Of a stretch of 64,000 nt of DNA, positions 1-10,954 are shown piece after piece. Each line of letters opens with the position of its first letter. The first letter of the stretch is position 1. Origin of the DNA: Siphonodentalium dalli. Lineage: Eukaryota > Mollusca > Scaphopoda > Gadilida > Siphonodentaliidae. The position numbers and the translations under genes were made by a program. Where the stretch lies: positions 84,482,324 to 84,546,323 of the forward strand of contig CP136061.1 in assembly GCA_032622095.1 (NCBI GenBank), written 5' to 3'. The notes under the pieces were generated by a model. The model was not told the origin of the DNA, searched no databases, and saw only the letters and a list, made by a program, of their open reading frames with translations.

Positions 1-479
1 AGGCCTGCTCCACATTTCCATATCTCTTGGCAATTGTAACTTTTTTTGTGGAAACTATATTGAATGGGACAGACTCAATCGTGTTATAATATATACATGA
101 GCCATTCTAATATGCAATCCTCTGACGATTCAAGGTCCCTCAGTTTGAATGAATATATGTATCTCTTAAATAGATTGATATAAATATTCTTTTAATGCTT
201 TCTTCTATGCATCTGTGTTGCTAGATCATTATAGGAAAGCCCTGATTTCCATCCCCATATAAATATGACAGTTGAGAAGATATAGTTGTTCAAGTGACTT
301 AATTCGGTCACCATTTGTCGAGATTGTGAAATTGGAATGCCAAAAACTCCTTAGAACGACATGGAGATGGCCTGGGAGATGACAATATATAACTTTGTTG
401 GATATCGGCGAATTGAACAATCTTATAAATGCTAGTGAATCTCCTCTCGCCATCCATGACCCAAACGACCCCAAATGTG

Positions 480-2240
480 ATTTAATTCATCATATCATTA
501 GAGAAGAACGTGCATGAATTTGGTGGAATCAGTGCTAAATATATTTGTATCAACTTTGGTGCAACTCCCCTCATGCATGACTTGAACCGCGCCACTTTTG
601 TCATATTTAAACTATGTCTATTAGACTCATGCGTGCATTATATAATGGAAGTAATTATATATAAGTTTGGTGGTAATCGGCAACTAAATTTTTTTTTATC
701 ATAGTTATTACCCCCCCCATCTCTCACCCAAACGGCACCACTTTCGTGTCTTTAAATCACACGTTCATATTCCTCGTATCACGGAGAAGAATAATATATC
801 AATTTGGTCGAAATCTGTGCTAAAAATAGCCCCTCCCCTGACACCAACAATGTCACTTTAGAAAATTTTAACCCGCACCATTATCTTACTCGTAAAAAGA
901 TATCCCTGTTATACCGCTTTGGTACCATCTCGATTGTACCCTTAAAGTTATATATAGAACACAGACAGATATTCGCAAATATTTGATTCATTGTATTTTT
1001 TGAGAAGAACGTGTGTGAGTTTGATGGTAATTGGCACTAAACATATTTTTATAAGTTTTTGGTGACCCTCCCGTCCCTATTTCGGACTCAAGCGGCACCA
1101 CTTTGACATCATTAAACCACACACTGAGACTCATTATAGAGATGAATATAAAATTTATGAAAATTGGCGAGTATACAAATATGTATCAAATTTAGGTGCA
1201 TATCTCTCACCCAAAAGGCACCAATTTGGCGCATTTAAACCACATGATTAGATTATTCGTATCACGGAGAAGAATATGTATCAATCAGGTGGAAATCGGC
1301 GCTAAACATATTGTTTATCAATGTTTGTGTCCCTCTCACCCTCTATGCACCCCTGACTCGAATGGCCCCACTTTTGACATCTTTAAACCACACAATTAGA
1401 CTCCTGATATCATGGAGATTATTATTTGTAAGTTTGGTGCTAATCCGCGACTAAACAAATTTTTATCAAACTTAGTGGAAGTTAGTGCCCACCCCACCCC
1501 CATCTCTCACCAAAGCAGCACCAATATGACGTCTTTAAAATCACACGATTAGATTCCTCATATCATGGATAAGAATGTTTATCAATTTGGTGGAAAATAT
1601 TGTGTATCAATTTTGGTGCCCCTCTCCCTTTCAGTGCACCCCTGACTCGAATGACGCCACTTTTGACAACTTTAAGCCACGCCATTACACACATCATACC
1701 ATGGGGATGAATTTGTATAAGTTTCATGGCAATTGGCAACTAAACCAATTCTTATCAGATTTAGTATCCACCCACTGCCCCCCCCCCCAATCTCTCATCC
1801 CAACGACACCAATTTGGCGTCTTTAAATCACACAATAAAATTCCTTGTATCATGGAGAAGATTTCAGAAGAATGTGCATCAATTTGGTAGAATTCGGCTA
1901 AAATTATTTTGATCAATTTTGGTGCCTCTCTAACCTTCCGGGCATCCCTGACGCGAACGGCGCAACTTTTGACATATTTAAACCACACCATTAGATTCCT
2001 CATATTATGGGGATGATTATATATAAGTTTGGTGGCAATCGGCGACAATTTTTTGTTCTGCCACTCCCCCTTTTCTGCCCCTGAAAACAACGGCGTCACT
2101 TTAGAAAATTCTAACCCTCGCTATTATCTTTCTCGTAAAAAGTTACCCCTATTAGACCCCATTTGTGCCATCTAGGTGGTCCCCTGTGAATTGCTATAGA
2201 ACCCAGACAGACAGACATTCGCAAATATAGATATAGATTA
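480..2240. repeat. Diverged tandem array of roughly 160-200 bp units
   Basis: A recurring block contains 'ctctcaccc(a)aacggcacca', 'tttaaaccacac(g)attag', 'tcatatcatgga', and 'aatttggtggaaatcgg'. It appears about eight times with strong divergence and ends near 2210 with 'acccagacagacagaca'. The CAGA tail suggests derivation from the 3' end of a retroelement. The short open frames within it are shared repeat sequence, not genes. Confidence 0.7.
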
Positions 2241-2514
2241 GAATGATGGTGTGTTTTGTCAATTGGGATTATTATTTATAAAAAAATAACTAATTTGAGC
2301 TAGATTATTTTCAATTTCTATTTGATCACCCTACTGGAGTGTTTCACATCACTTTAATTACTAATTGATTATGATCAATACCGCTAATTTTCTTTGATTC
2401 TCCTATGTTAGGCCCAGATATAAATTTATGAAGGTGTGAACAACTAATTAATATTTACTGAATAATGAGTGACTCTGTTATGGCAACCCAAGCCTCTCAA
2501 TGAAACTCCCAGGC

Positions 2515-2640
2515 TATTAACCCTTTCTATACTCAATGGATTCTCCCATTCAGTTATATAAGAATACATTGGAATCGTCTATTATTGATTTAGAGGGGTG
2601 CTCAGGTAATAAAAGCAGATGACAGACAGAAAAATAGATA
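2515..2640 (+). mobile_element. TTAA-4 element, left end fragment
   Basis: It starts TTAACCCTTTCTATACT and continues 'ggattctcccattcag...aatagacc/gtctattattga'. The same end occurs at about 33000, and the opposite end at 13350-13427 and 49975. It has no coding capacity. Confidence 0.55.
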
Positions 2641-2789
2641 ATACAAGCGCAGAAGGTTTCATATTCTGTAGCAATACCATAGTAACACATATTACTGTTA
2701 CAAGTTACACATACATGTACGTATGGTTGAATCAGGCTATCATTTAGTTTTTTTTTTATGGTGCCAACATCAGAATGAACAATGGGGAA

Positions 2790-3210
2790 TGCCACAGTGT
2801 ACTGGGCCCGCAAACAAAGTACCCTGCCTCTGTCACTGGAAGCTTGTTTCGCGCTCCTCTTGTATACTAATGTAGAGATTCTTGTTTCGTCTGGGCGCTG
2901 GGTGTTTTATTTATAGAAATGGGAATTTTTGGGACGGATTTAAAAGTCGAACTGCGACCCGGAGGCCGAGTCCGGTAAAAGGTGTACATGTAGTTGGGAA
3001 TTTCAATTTCGTTTATTGTCCTTTACATTATTATGTCAATAATGTTGATTTTTGGTTTGTGATAAGCTATGTCAATTACAAATAAAAGAAATTAAAAAGA
3101 AAATTTGTAAGTCTTATGTTTCAACTTTTATAGACATTTTTTGTTTTGCAGCCCATTGGGGGTTGTGGTCGGAGACGGTCGAGTCGGCCGCCGGTTCGTT
3201 AATTAGGTGC
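2790..3210 (+). other. Candidate CpG-rich first exon(s), uncertain
   Basis: This stretch is clearly richer in CpG than its surroundings. An ATG at 2919 opens 18 codons beginning MGIFGTDLKVEL and rich in Arg/Gly, up to a possible GTAAAA donor at about 2969. A strong acceptor (TTTTGTTTTGCAG) lies just before 3151 and is followed by about 55 GC-rich bases. With this donor and acceptor the frame stays open for about 16 more codons, then meets TAG next to a GTGCTG site. It could be the 5' untranslated or first coding exon of the kinesin-like gene, a separate small gene, or a CpG remnant. No TATA box or start site could be fixed. The exon limits are inference. Confidence 0.25.
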
Positions 3211-3416
3211 TGGTTGTTATTGTTATTTTAACAGAATTCTGAGATGGTCATTCGCGAAACCAATATATTTTATATTCTATAATTACAATCATGGGTATAT
3301 AATATATGATCTTGAGCACGTTACCATTTCTGGCATTGGTTTTCTTGTATTCTGCTAATGATGAACAGACAGGCTGCTGTCAGAGCAGTTTTAGCCAGTC
3401 CAAAATTAAAATAGTA

Positions 3417-3615
3417 TACAGTAATGCCCTAAATAATCGACTCCTTAACCACAGCAGAATTATTGGCAACTTTTCAGGATTTAGTCGAAAATATGGCTTG
3501 TTACCATTCATCGGAAAGCTCTCACTGAGCAACAAGCCATATTTCCGACTAAATCTGAAAAGTTACCCATAATTCTACTGTGGTTAAGGAGTCAATTATT
3601 TAGGGCCATACTGTA
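3417..3615. mobile_element. PAL-A fold-back MITE, copy 1
   Basis: A near-perfect palindrome whose ends read TA-CAGTAATGCCCTAAATAATC and its complement. Arms of about 100 bp meet at a short centre (agctctcactgag). TA flanks fit Tc1/mariner-type mobilisation. Confidence 0.85.
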
Positions 3616-3755
3616 TATAAAATTATAGAGAACCCTGAATCTCAGGTCATGTTATTATAGTACATTCATTATTCATACAAAAAGTAAGTTATTGTCTTTT
3701 GTCTGCCAAGCTTTCAGTAGGAGTGATTTGTGTGTGTCACTTTAAATAAGTTTAG

Positions 3756-3944
3756 TTAACCCTTTACCCAACAGAAAGGCCCTGTGCATTGGCACAGGGC
3801 ATAACTGTAACCATCACAATGTGGTCAATGAACCGGTTCCAATGATATCCATATGTATGGTGTTATTGAGACAGACCGAAGATATTTTAGGCTGTTGAAG
3901 CTTTATTTGGGCCTGTTTGGCCGTTTTGTTGGGTAAAGGGTTAA
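3756..3944. mobile_element. TTAA-1 element, solo hairpin-less copy
   Basis: Flanked by TTAA on both sides with inverted ends CCCTTTACCCAACA. The usual hairpin is reduced to a short 'GGCCCTGTGCATTGGCACAGGGC' palindrome, so this shows the core of the family without its inserted hairpin pair. piggyBac-type by TTAA target and CCC start. Confidence 0.8.
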
Positions 3945-4555
3945 TAGAATTATTGTGTTAAGGTTTGTTCAACGTATAAAGTGACCACATAAGGTCATGT
4001 ACATGTACTTCACATGCAAATCGAGGACCAAACGCTCTTCATATGCATTTGTTTATATCACGGAGTTCACAAAGCAATGAAAGCCCAAACACTGTAACTA
4101 TGAACTCCATCGTGGTGAGGCTATTTTGTTTATATAAACATCAGAGGTCACATTGTCTGTTTAATATACAAACATGCTGTAAAACAGCTCGAAACAAGAG
4201 CTGTGGGGGTTAATTCCCTTAGGAGGGGGTAGAGGAATCATTTGTCACCTTGGTGCACCGTAAGTTGACCTACACCGAAGCTGTCCGTTCACATCCACTC
4301 GACTATTTTAGGAGTATAGATTTTTTGAGTTGAAGAATGTAACGAGTATAATCTATAAAGCATTGGACCCTAGTGTGTGCACAATGCTTATTAAAGGTAG
4401 CTCTCTGTGCACAATGCATACTCTTTAATCTTTAAATGTGGCTGTGTGCACAATGCTTATTGTTTAAACTTTGTCTAGGAAACACAGACCTAACATCCAT
4501 TTTTATGGCTGGAAATAATTGATTCCCAGTTTGAATATGTTTTTAAAGGCCAGAC

Positions 4556-5340
4556 CTGATTTGAAAGTTTTAACACTTTCTATACTAAAGCAGGACTGAT
4601 GAGTAGTTATCTCATAGGAAATATTGAGATAATAAATTCAACAATGTTTGAGGTCAGAAAACCGTTATGAGGGCAGAAAACCATTATGAGGTCAAAAACC
4701 GTTATTAGATCAGAAAACCGTTATCAGGGCAGAAAACTGTTATGAGGTCAGAAAACCGTTACGAGGTCAGAAAACCGTTATCAGGGTAGAGAACCCATTC
4801 AATTGGTGTTATAAATGTTATGAGGGCATAAAACCGTTATGAGGGCAGAAAAACGTTATGAGGTCAAAAACCGTTATTAGGTCAGAAAACCATTATGAGG
4901 GCAGAAATCCAGAAAACGGTTATGAGGTCAGAAAACCGTTATGAGGGTAGAGAACCCATTCAATTGGTGTTATAAATGTTATGAGGTCAGAAAACCATTA
5001 TGAGGGCAGAAAAATGTTATGAGGGCAGAAAACCATTATGAGGTCAAAAACCGTTATTAGGTCAGATAACCATTATGAGGGCAGAAAACCGTTATGAGGT
5101 CAGAAAACAGTTATGAGGGTAGAGAACCCATTCAATTGGTGTTATAAATGTTATGAGGGCAGAAAACCGTTATGAGGGCAGAAAAATGTTATACTAAAGC
5201 ATCATTGATGAGTAGTTATCCAATAGGAATTGTTCAGATAATAAGTTTAACCCTTTCTATACTAAAGCGTCATTGATGAGTAGTTATCCCATAGGAATTG
5301 TTCAGATAATAAGTCTAACCCTTTCTACATGTATACTGAA
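4556..5340. repeat. TTAA-4-related block with GTTATGAGGTCAGAAAACC minisatellite
   Basis: Between 4645 and 5190 a unit of about 19 bp (gttatgagg-tcagaaaacc, with 'gggcagaaa' variants) repeats over 25 times. It has a higher-order period marked by 'agagaacccattcaattggtgttataaat' at about 4788, 4950 and 5121. Flanks carry 'ctttctatactaaagc..cattgatgagtagttatc' three times, related to TTAA-4 ends. Confidence 0.8.
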
Positions 5341-5346
5341 GCATCA

Positions 5347-5694
5347 TTAACCCTTTGGAGAGTATTTGTAAGGTCTATACATGTACATGACGTCATGAGT
5401 AAATTTAACGTCAATGTCATAGCAATAATTATTAACAAGTTCGGGTCAAAAGGGTCCAATAATTCATTTTAATTTATGTGCATGTTCTGTTAACGTGTGT
5501 TATCATAATCGATTGCACTTATACATTTGGGACATTATATTAATCAAAATAACTGATATAAAAATAATTTATAAATCAGATGATTTATTGAAGTTATGTC
5601 TACATAAAATGACACTTCCTGAAACGACATATATGTCGTTCCACTCGCAAACCGTACGGTGACATATATGTCATTCTACTCGCCAAAGGGTTAA
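5347..5694. mobile_element. TTAA-5 element
   Basis: TTAA-flanked, ends CCCTTTGG and CCAAAGGG. The interior near the right end has 'gacatatatgtc' palindromes and 'accgtacggt'. It is inserted into a TTAA of TTAA-4-like sequence: joining the flanks restores 'gcatcattaatgagta'. Confidence 0.75.
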
Positions 5695-5813
5695 TGAGTA
5701 TTTATCCCATAGGAATTGTTCAGATAATTAAAGTTACAAATGTTTGAACTGAAATTACAATTTTTTGCGCACCGTTCGGTGCACGAATTTAAAACTGAAC
5801 CTGGTCTTATATA

Positions 5814-6029
5814 TACAGTAATGCTCTAAATAATTGATACTTAACCACAGCAGAATTATGGGTAATTTTTCAGGATTTAGTCGGAAATATGGCTTGTTGC
5901 CATTCATTGGAAAGCTCTCACTGAGTGCTTTCCGATGAATGGCAACAAGCCATATTTCCGACTAAATCCTGAAAAATTACGCATAATTCTACTGTGGTTA
6001 AGGAGTCAATTATTTAGGACATTACTGTA
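5814..6029. mobile_element. PAL-A fold-back MITE, copy 2
   Basis: Full-length palindrome with TA flanks and 'CAGTAATGC' ends. The arms differ at a few positions only. Confidence 0.85.
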
Positions 6030-6358
6030 AACACTGTATAAACCATGCAGTAATCCACCCACCTGTCGTTACTATAATGCTATCAGATTAATTCCATCTT
6101 AAAAGACATGTTAACTTCCCAAACCTTATAAAACACCACTAATATAATTATATGGTAAGATTTTCCTGAAATTAATGGTATTGATTGACCAATAATTTTA
6201 AACTTTCTTGAGCAACTAAACAGAACCTTGGCAAAACTGTTGCCAAATTAAAAAAATATATTTTGCCAAATGTGAATAATTTTTGCCATTGGCTAATTTG
6301 ACAAGTGGCAGTGCGAAACCTGAGTTTGAGTGTTCATTAACAATAGACCATTTCAATG

Positions 6359-6516
6359 TACAGTAATGCTCTAATTAATCGACCTCTTAACCACAGCAGA
6401 ATTCTCCCCGAGAGCTTTCCGATGAATGGCAACAAGCCATATTTCCGACTAAATCCTGAAAAGTTACCAATAATTCTGCTGTGGTTAAGAGGTCGATTAA
6501 TTAGAACATTACTGTA
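6359..6516. mobile_element. PAL-A fold-back MITE, copy 3, left arm shortened
   Basis: TA-flanked. The left arm lacks about 60 bp between 'cagaattc' and the centre, while the right arm is complete. Ends use the 'cctcttaacc' variant also seen at 34.5 kb. Confidence 0.82.
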
Positions 6517-6764
6517 TACTTTTATACCTGAGTGGGAAAACACATTTAGTATAGAAAGGGTTAAAATCAATGTAAATTTTCAGTGTTAAAGTTTACTAGG
6601 TTGAACATGTGTACTAAGTATAAAGGAGACCCTTGGGGTGCATAGCTCATTCATGTATGAAAGAGGAATAAAGGTAGTCCACAGGAAGGTAATTCTTGGC
6701 CACACAATGCTATGTAACTCTGGGCACTTTCATTCAATAATTAATGCTAATTACAGTAATGGAA

Positions 6765-7065
6765 CCACACAGGAACCATGCAGGTAGCTGAGTCACCTAT
6801 CTGGGACACTGATTACTTGTAGGTATAGGAACCATGCAGGTACATGTGTAGCTGAGTCACCGATCTGGGACACTCATTACTTGTAGGTATAGGAACCATG
6901 CAGGTAGATGAGTCACCTATCTGGGACACTGATTACTTGTAGGTATAGGAACCATGCAGGTAGATGAGTCACCGATCTGGGACACTCATTACTTGTAGGT
7001 ATAGGAACCATGCAGGAAGCCACGAATCACCTGTTTGGGACACTCATTACTTGTGGGTATACCAT
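6765..7065. repeat. Minisatellite, about 62-bp unit, 4-5 copies
   Basis: The unit contains 'ggaaccatgcaggtag', 'tgagtcacc', 'atctgggacact', 'attacttgtaggtata'. Alternate units vary at 'cctatctgg' and 'ccgatctgg' and at 'actgatt' and 'actcatt', suggesting a two-unit higher-order repeat. Confidence 0.88.
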
Positions 7066-7158
7066 GATCAAACTCTTTAGAAATCTGTGATTAATTCAGA
7101 ACACATTTCATCTACATGTAGAATCTATATATATCGTGAAAATATTTTGAAGCCACCT

Positions 7159-7412
7159 TTAACCCTTTCATGATAGGAGATGGCGCAGCATTAAAGGTCC
7201 TGTGCCAATGCATTCTCTTATGTATGCGAGTCTCCCGTAGTAAGCCCTGCATATAGAAGAGAATGAGCTGGCTTACACGGTCAAGGTAAATGTTAGGACA
7301 ATGCATTCTCTTATAAATGTGAGGCTCCCTATGGGAGACTCGCAATATATAAGAGAATGCATTGGCACAGGGTTTTCGCAAAATTTCAGAACGCTCCAGT
7401 CATGAAAGTCTT
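7159..7412. mobile_element. TTAA-3 element with two hairpins
   Basis: Starts TTAACCCTTTCATGAT and ends 'ctccagtcatgaaag', the right TTAA decayed. The interior has 'cattctcttat..atgcgag' hairpins separated by 'aaggtaaat(a)ttgttagg'. Confidence 0.72.
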
Positions 7413-7784
7413 CATATGGGTGAAAATGGGACCGATTTGATAGCAGTTTAGTGAGGGGGAGGTATTTTCAAATAATTCTGAAGCCAGTAATTATAAACAC
7501 ATAAAAAAAAGTAATAATAATATAAATAAGATTGTAGACCTGTTGTGAAATTTTATTCATGAACTTCTGACCCTTCTAGGGGTATTTCTCAAGTGTAATG
7601 GCAGTTTGCGTAAATAACGTCAATAACGTTATAGTCAGCAACATGGAAACAAGCGGGCATAGTGTGCTAGGAAACCCCTGTCTCGGTTGAGTCCATTTTT
7701 GTTATAGTGTCAAGATTTTCTATCAATTTCATCTCCATGATCTTGTGCAAACCCCTGCATCATGCTGCAGACTGGCGCGTTACC

Positions 7785-8268
7785 ATCACTAGTCAAGTGG
7801 TCCTGTAAATGTGCTATGATACGGTTGGGTCCTGCTAAATTGCTATGATGCTGTTAGGACAAACTGACGCTGTTAAGAAAAAGTACCGTTATTTTTTTAT
7901 AAAGTTGTCATTTTTGTGGTTTTCGAATAATTTGAGCTTATCTAGGAAAAGCCATTATTTGTATCAAATATTCGAGAAACATATATTTTGCGAAATTGTT
8001 GAAAATCGAATCTAATCAATTTGGCTATTCATGTCGTTTTACGAACACCAGCGCAGCCATTATTCACAAATATATATGTTCTTGGATGTTTCATACAGAC
8101 ACTGGCTTTTTCTCAAATCCCTCGGTTTAGCCAAACACCACAAAAATGACAACATTAGAAAAATAACGGTACTTTTTCTTAACAGCATCTGTTTGCCCTA
8201 TCAGCATCATAGCAATTCAGCAAGACCGACCAGCATCATAGCACATTTGCAGGACCGCTTGACCAGGG
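7785..8268. mobile_element. MITE with roughly 110-bp terminal inverted repeats
   Basis: The left end 'gtcaagtggtcctg' continues through 'gctatgatgctgtta' to 'aaagtaccgttatt'. All of these recur inverted at 8163-8265. A roughly 250-bp interior has no recognisable coding sequence. No clear target duplication was found. Confidence 0.72.
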
Positions 8269-8714
8269 GTGGTTACAGTCCTATGTGGAGGTCTGCAAGC
8301 GAAGATAATAAAAATAATGCCCCAAAAAAATAAAAAATACTAATACGTTTACATGAACATGAACTGAATGCTAATTGTACAATAAAGTAGTAAATTATTG
8401 ACAACATACTAACCTCTTCACTGCTAAATGACGTGTGCTGGGCTGTTGATGTTATTGTCATTTTCCAGTGGGAAAATATAACGGGAATATCACAAGAACC
8501 ATAAAACTGAAGGCTATTATCGTTCACAATCGTGAAACATCATACACTGTTTGAAACTTCGAGATACAGTCATTCCAATGAACCAATCTCTGAGTTCCCT
8601 AGTTATGTATAGTGGCCTACTGCTAGTGTGCTGAAGTAGGTTCGTAGTACCATATAGCACACGGCATGCACTTTTACGTCTGTAATAGATACGGACGTCA
8701 TAGCAGCGAAGAGG

Positions 8715-9195
8715 TTAACACTTCCATGACTGGAGCTTTCTTAAATTTTGCTAAAACCCTGTGCCAATGTATTCATTCTCCCATAGGAAGCCTCACATTT
8801 ATAAGAGAATGCATTGTCCTAACATTATTTACCTTGACCGTGTAGGGTGTCTCGCATACATTTACATTGTCCTAACAATATTTATCTTGACCTTGTAAGC
8901 CAGTGCATTCTCTTATATATGCGAGGATCCTTATAGGAGCAAGCCTTGAAATAGGGTGTCTGTCATTTGCAGAATGAGGTCCCCAGAGGGTGAATTTAGT
9001 GATGCTACCCCGCATAGCGGGCTAGCATCACCAAATTCACCCTCTGGTGACCTCATTCTGCTTACACCTCAGCAGAATGAGGTTCCCAGAGGATGAATTT
9101 GGTGCATCACTAAATTCACCCTCTGGGGACCTCATTCTGCAAATGACAGACACCCTATTTCAAGGCTTGTATAGGAGCCCACTCTCTAAACTGAG
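8715..9195. mobile_element. TTAA-3 element interrupted by a family C insertion
   Basis: Left end TTAACacttccatgactggagc, then a 'gcattctc...' hairpin section. The element is broken at 8940-9169 by a family C element with a perfect 8-bp duplication. The right end is lost. Confidence 0.65.
8940..9169. mobile_element. Family C element, double hairpin, TSD TATAGGAG
   Basis: Ends CAAGCCTTGAAATAGGGTG and its complement, enclosing two GCAGAATGAGG...CCTCATTCTGC hairpins. It is flanked by a perfect direct repeat TATAGGAG (8932-8939 and 9170-9177). The 8-bp duplication fits hAT-type transposition. Confidence 0.85.
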
Positions 9196-9374
9196 TGTCG
9201 GGTGCATAGGTCACGCTTGGTGTTGTGCTTGTTTTTGTATGTATTTATATGTGACATTAGAGAGATTGCAGGGTATTAGGACAAATGCAAGCCACTTGGG
9301 ACTTATGTGATAAGGCGCTACATAAATATTATATATTATTATAAATTATTGAATTTTAACTTATTTGATTTCAG

Positions 9375-9482
9375 AGGGCTGACGAGATCGTATTTGAGAC
9401 ATTCTACCACAGAAATGGGCAAGAATACACGTGTATGTACACGAACGGTCAGAGGTTTTACCTTGATGGCTGGAACTCCCAG
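9375..9482 (+). CDS. Kinesin-14-like gene, exon (WW-like segment 1)
   Basis: This 108-nt, 36-codon exon is phase 0 at both ends. It is preceded by a pyrimidine-rich tract ending TTTCAG and followed by a consensus GTATGT donor. The peptide starts RADEIVFETFYHRNGQ and ends FYLDGWNSQ, rich in Tyr, Phe and Trp. Joined to the next exon it gives an aromatic pattern W-x3-W-x3-P-x2-W. A similar pattern recurs in the 45.8-kb exon, so I read it as the first of two related WW-like segments. It is the first exon I can support strongly; earlier exons are probably outside the window or in the CpG-rich block near 3 kb. The intron start is locally duplicated (see 9483-9610), and one duplicate donor would extend the exon in frame. 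Kinesin membership rests on the distal exons. Confidence 0.8.
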
Positions 9483-9610
9483 GTATGTACAGCCGGAGAA
9501 GTCGTCCCCTATGAATTCCCATGTACTTACATCCGGTATCCGGAGAGAAGTCGGCCCCACCATGAACTCCCTGAGGTACTTACATCCGGTATCCGGAGAA
9601 GTCCGCCCCA
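9483..9610 (+). repeat. Short tandem duplication of exon end plus splice donor
   Basis: Three imperfect CpG-rich units follow the exon end. The real boundary is CTCCCAG then GTATGTACA. Related junctions recur with GT at 9523 (GTACTTACA) and at 9576, the latter preceded by GAACTCCCTGAG, which mimics the exon end. The reading frame stays open across the whole block. Use of the 9576 donor would add exactly 93 nt (31 codons) in frame; the 9523 donor would shift the frame. Confidence 0.65.
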
Positions 9611-10206
9611 TGAGGCCTCATCTTCTGGGAAGTATATGTAATCTCAAATTAACATTGTTTTTTTGTTACTTTTCCCCTTCTCATCAGTTTCTCTATCCCC
9701 TAATTTGCGGAAGATAAATTGCAAAATCGAGGTGACTAATGGGTGAACATCACGAATGTCAACTAAAGAACTTCAATCTGATCCAAGGTCTCCCATAGCA
9801 GTTGAGGCCTAAGCAGAATGAGGTTCCCTGAGGGTGAATTTGGTGGCACCCAGCCATGATGCCCTCACTAAATTCACCCTATGGGGACTTCATTCTGCTT
9901 AGGCCTCATCTTCTGGGAAGTATCTATAGTCTCAAATGAACATTGTTTTAGTTACTTTTTCCCTTCTCTGCAGTTTCTATATCGCCTAATTTGCAGAAGA
10001 TAACATGCATAATCGAGGTGGCTAATGGGTGAACATCACCAACTTCAACTGGGGAACTTCAGTCAGATCCTTAATTTCTCTCATAGCAGTTGAGGCCTAA
10101 GCAGAATGAGGTTCCCAGAGGGTGAATTTTGTGACACTAGCCAACCATGTGGGATAGCCTCGATATCGACCCTCCTGGGGACCTAATTCTGCAAATGGCA
10201 GACACA
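9611..10206. mobile_element. Family C long elements, partial
   Basis: Two hairpins (about 9808-9901 and 10097-10195) are linked by the family's internal sequence 'ctgggaagtat', 'cctaatttgcagaag', 'gtgactaatgggtgaacatcacc' and 'ctcccatagcagttgaggcc'. The outer ends are degenerate. Confidence 0.7.
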
Positions 10207-10348
10207 TGGCAGGATTGTTGATGGAATAATTTGTTAATGTCTTGACAAATTATTATTGTGGAATAAAAACAGATTTATCAAGTCACTTTTGGAAAATACT
10301 AAGGGTGCCCTGAAAGAGAGAATTTTAAATGTGTAATTTATTCATACT

Positions 10349-10818
10349 AGGCCTGGAAATAGTGTGCTGGACATTTGCAGAATGAGGTCCCCAGAGGGTG
10401 AATTTAGTGATCCTACCTCACACAATGGGCTAGCATAACCAAATTCATCTTCTGGGACCTCATTATGCATGGCCTTATCTGCTATGGGAGACATAGACTC
10501 ATACAGGTATTTAAGTTCCCAGATGGTGAATAGTGTGATGTGCACCCATTGGGAACCTTGATTATTCAATGTGTCGTCTGCCAATTAGGGGATATAGAGA
10601 CAGAAAAAGAATGTTTGTGAAGAAATTTCTAAAGAAACTAAAAAAATTGTTAATTTAATAATAAAGTTACTTTCCAGAGAAGACGCTGCCTAAAAGCAGA
10701 ATGAGGTTACCAGAGGGTAAATTTAGTGATGCTAGCCCACTGTGCAGGGTAGCATCACTAAATTCACCCTCTGGCGACCTCATTCTGCAAATGTCCGGCA
10801 CCATTTTCTCAGACTTGA
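10349..10818. mobile_element. Family C2 element
   Basis: Subfamily with ends 'gcctg(g)aaatagtgtgctggacatttgcag' and 'atgtccggcaccattttctcagactt'. It holds two GCAGAATGAGG hairpins and an interior with 'gggatatagagacagaaa'. Non-coding. Confidence 0.72.
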
Positions 10819-10954
10819 TCCATACTATAAATTGTTTTTATAACTGAGCAGTCTTCAGTCAGTGACTGACCATAAGTGAAGTTCATTGTGTTGTTGTAGC
10901 AATCAAAACATTGCAAGCTTCATGTGTATATCAAACAATTCAAGGACTTCAATT

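Noticed and set aside
4593-4625. CTGATGA followed by GAAA, hammerhead-like order
   Set aside because: The bases between cannot form stem II, and no flanking stems are seen.
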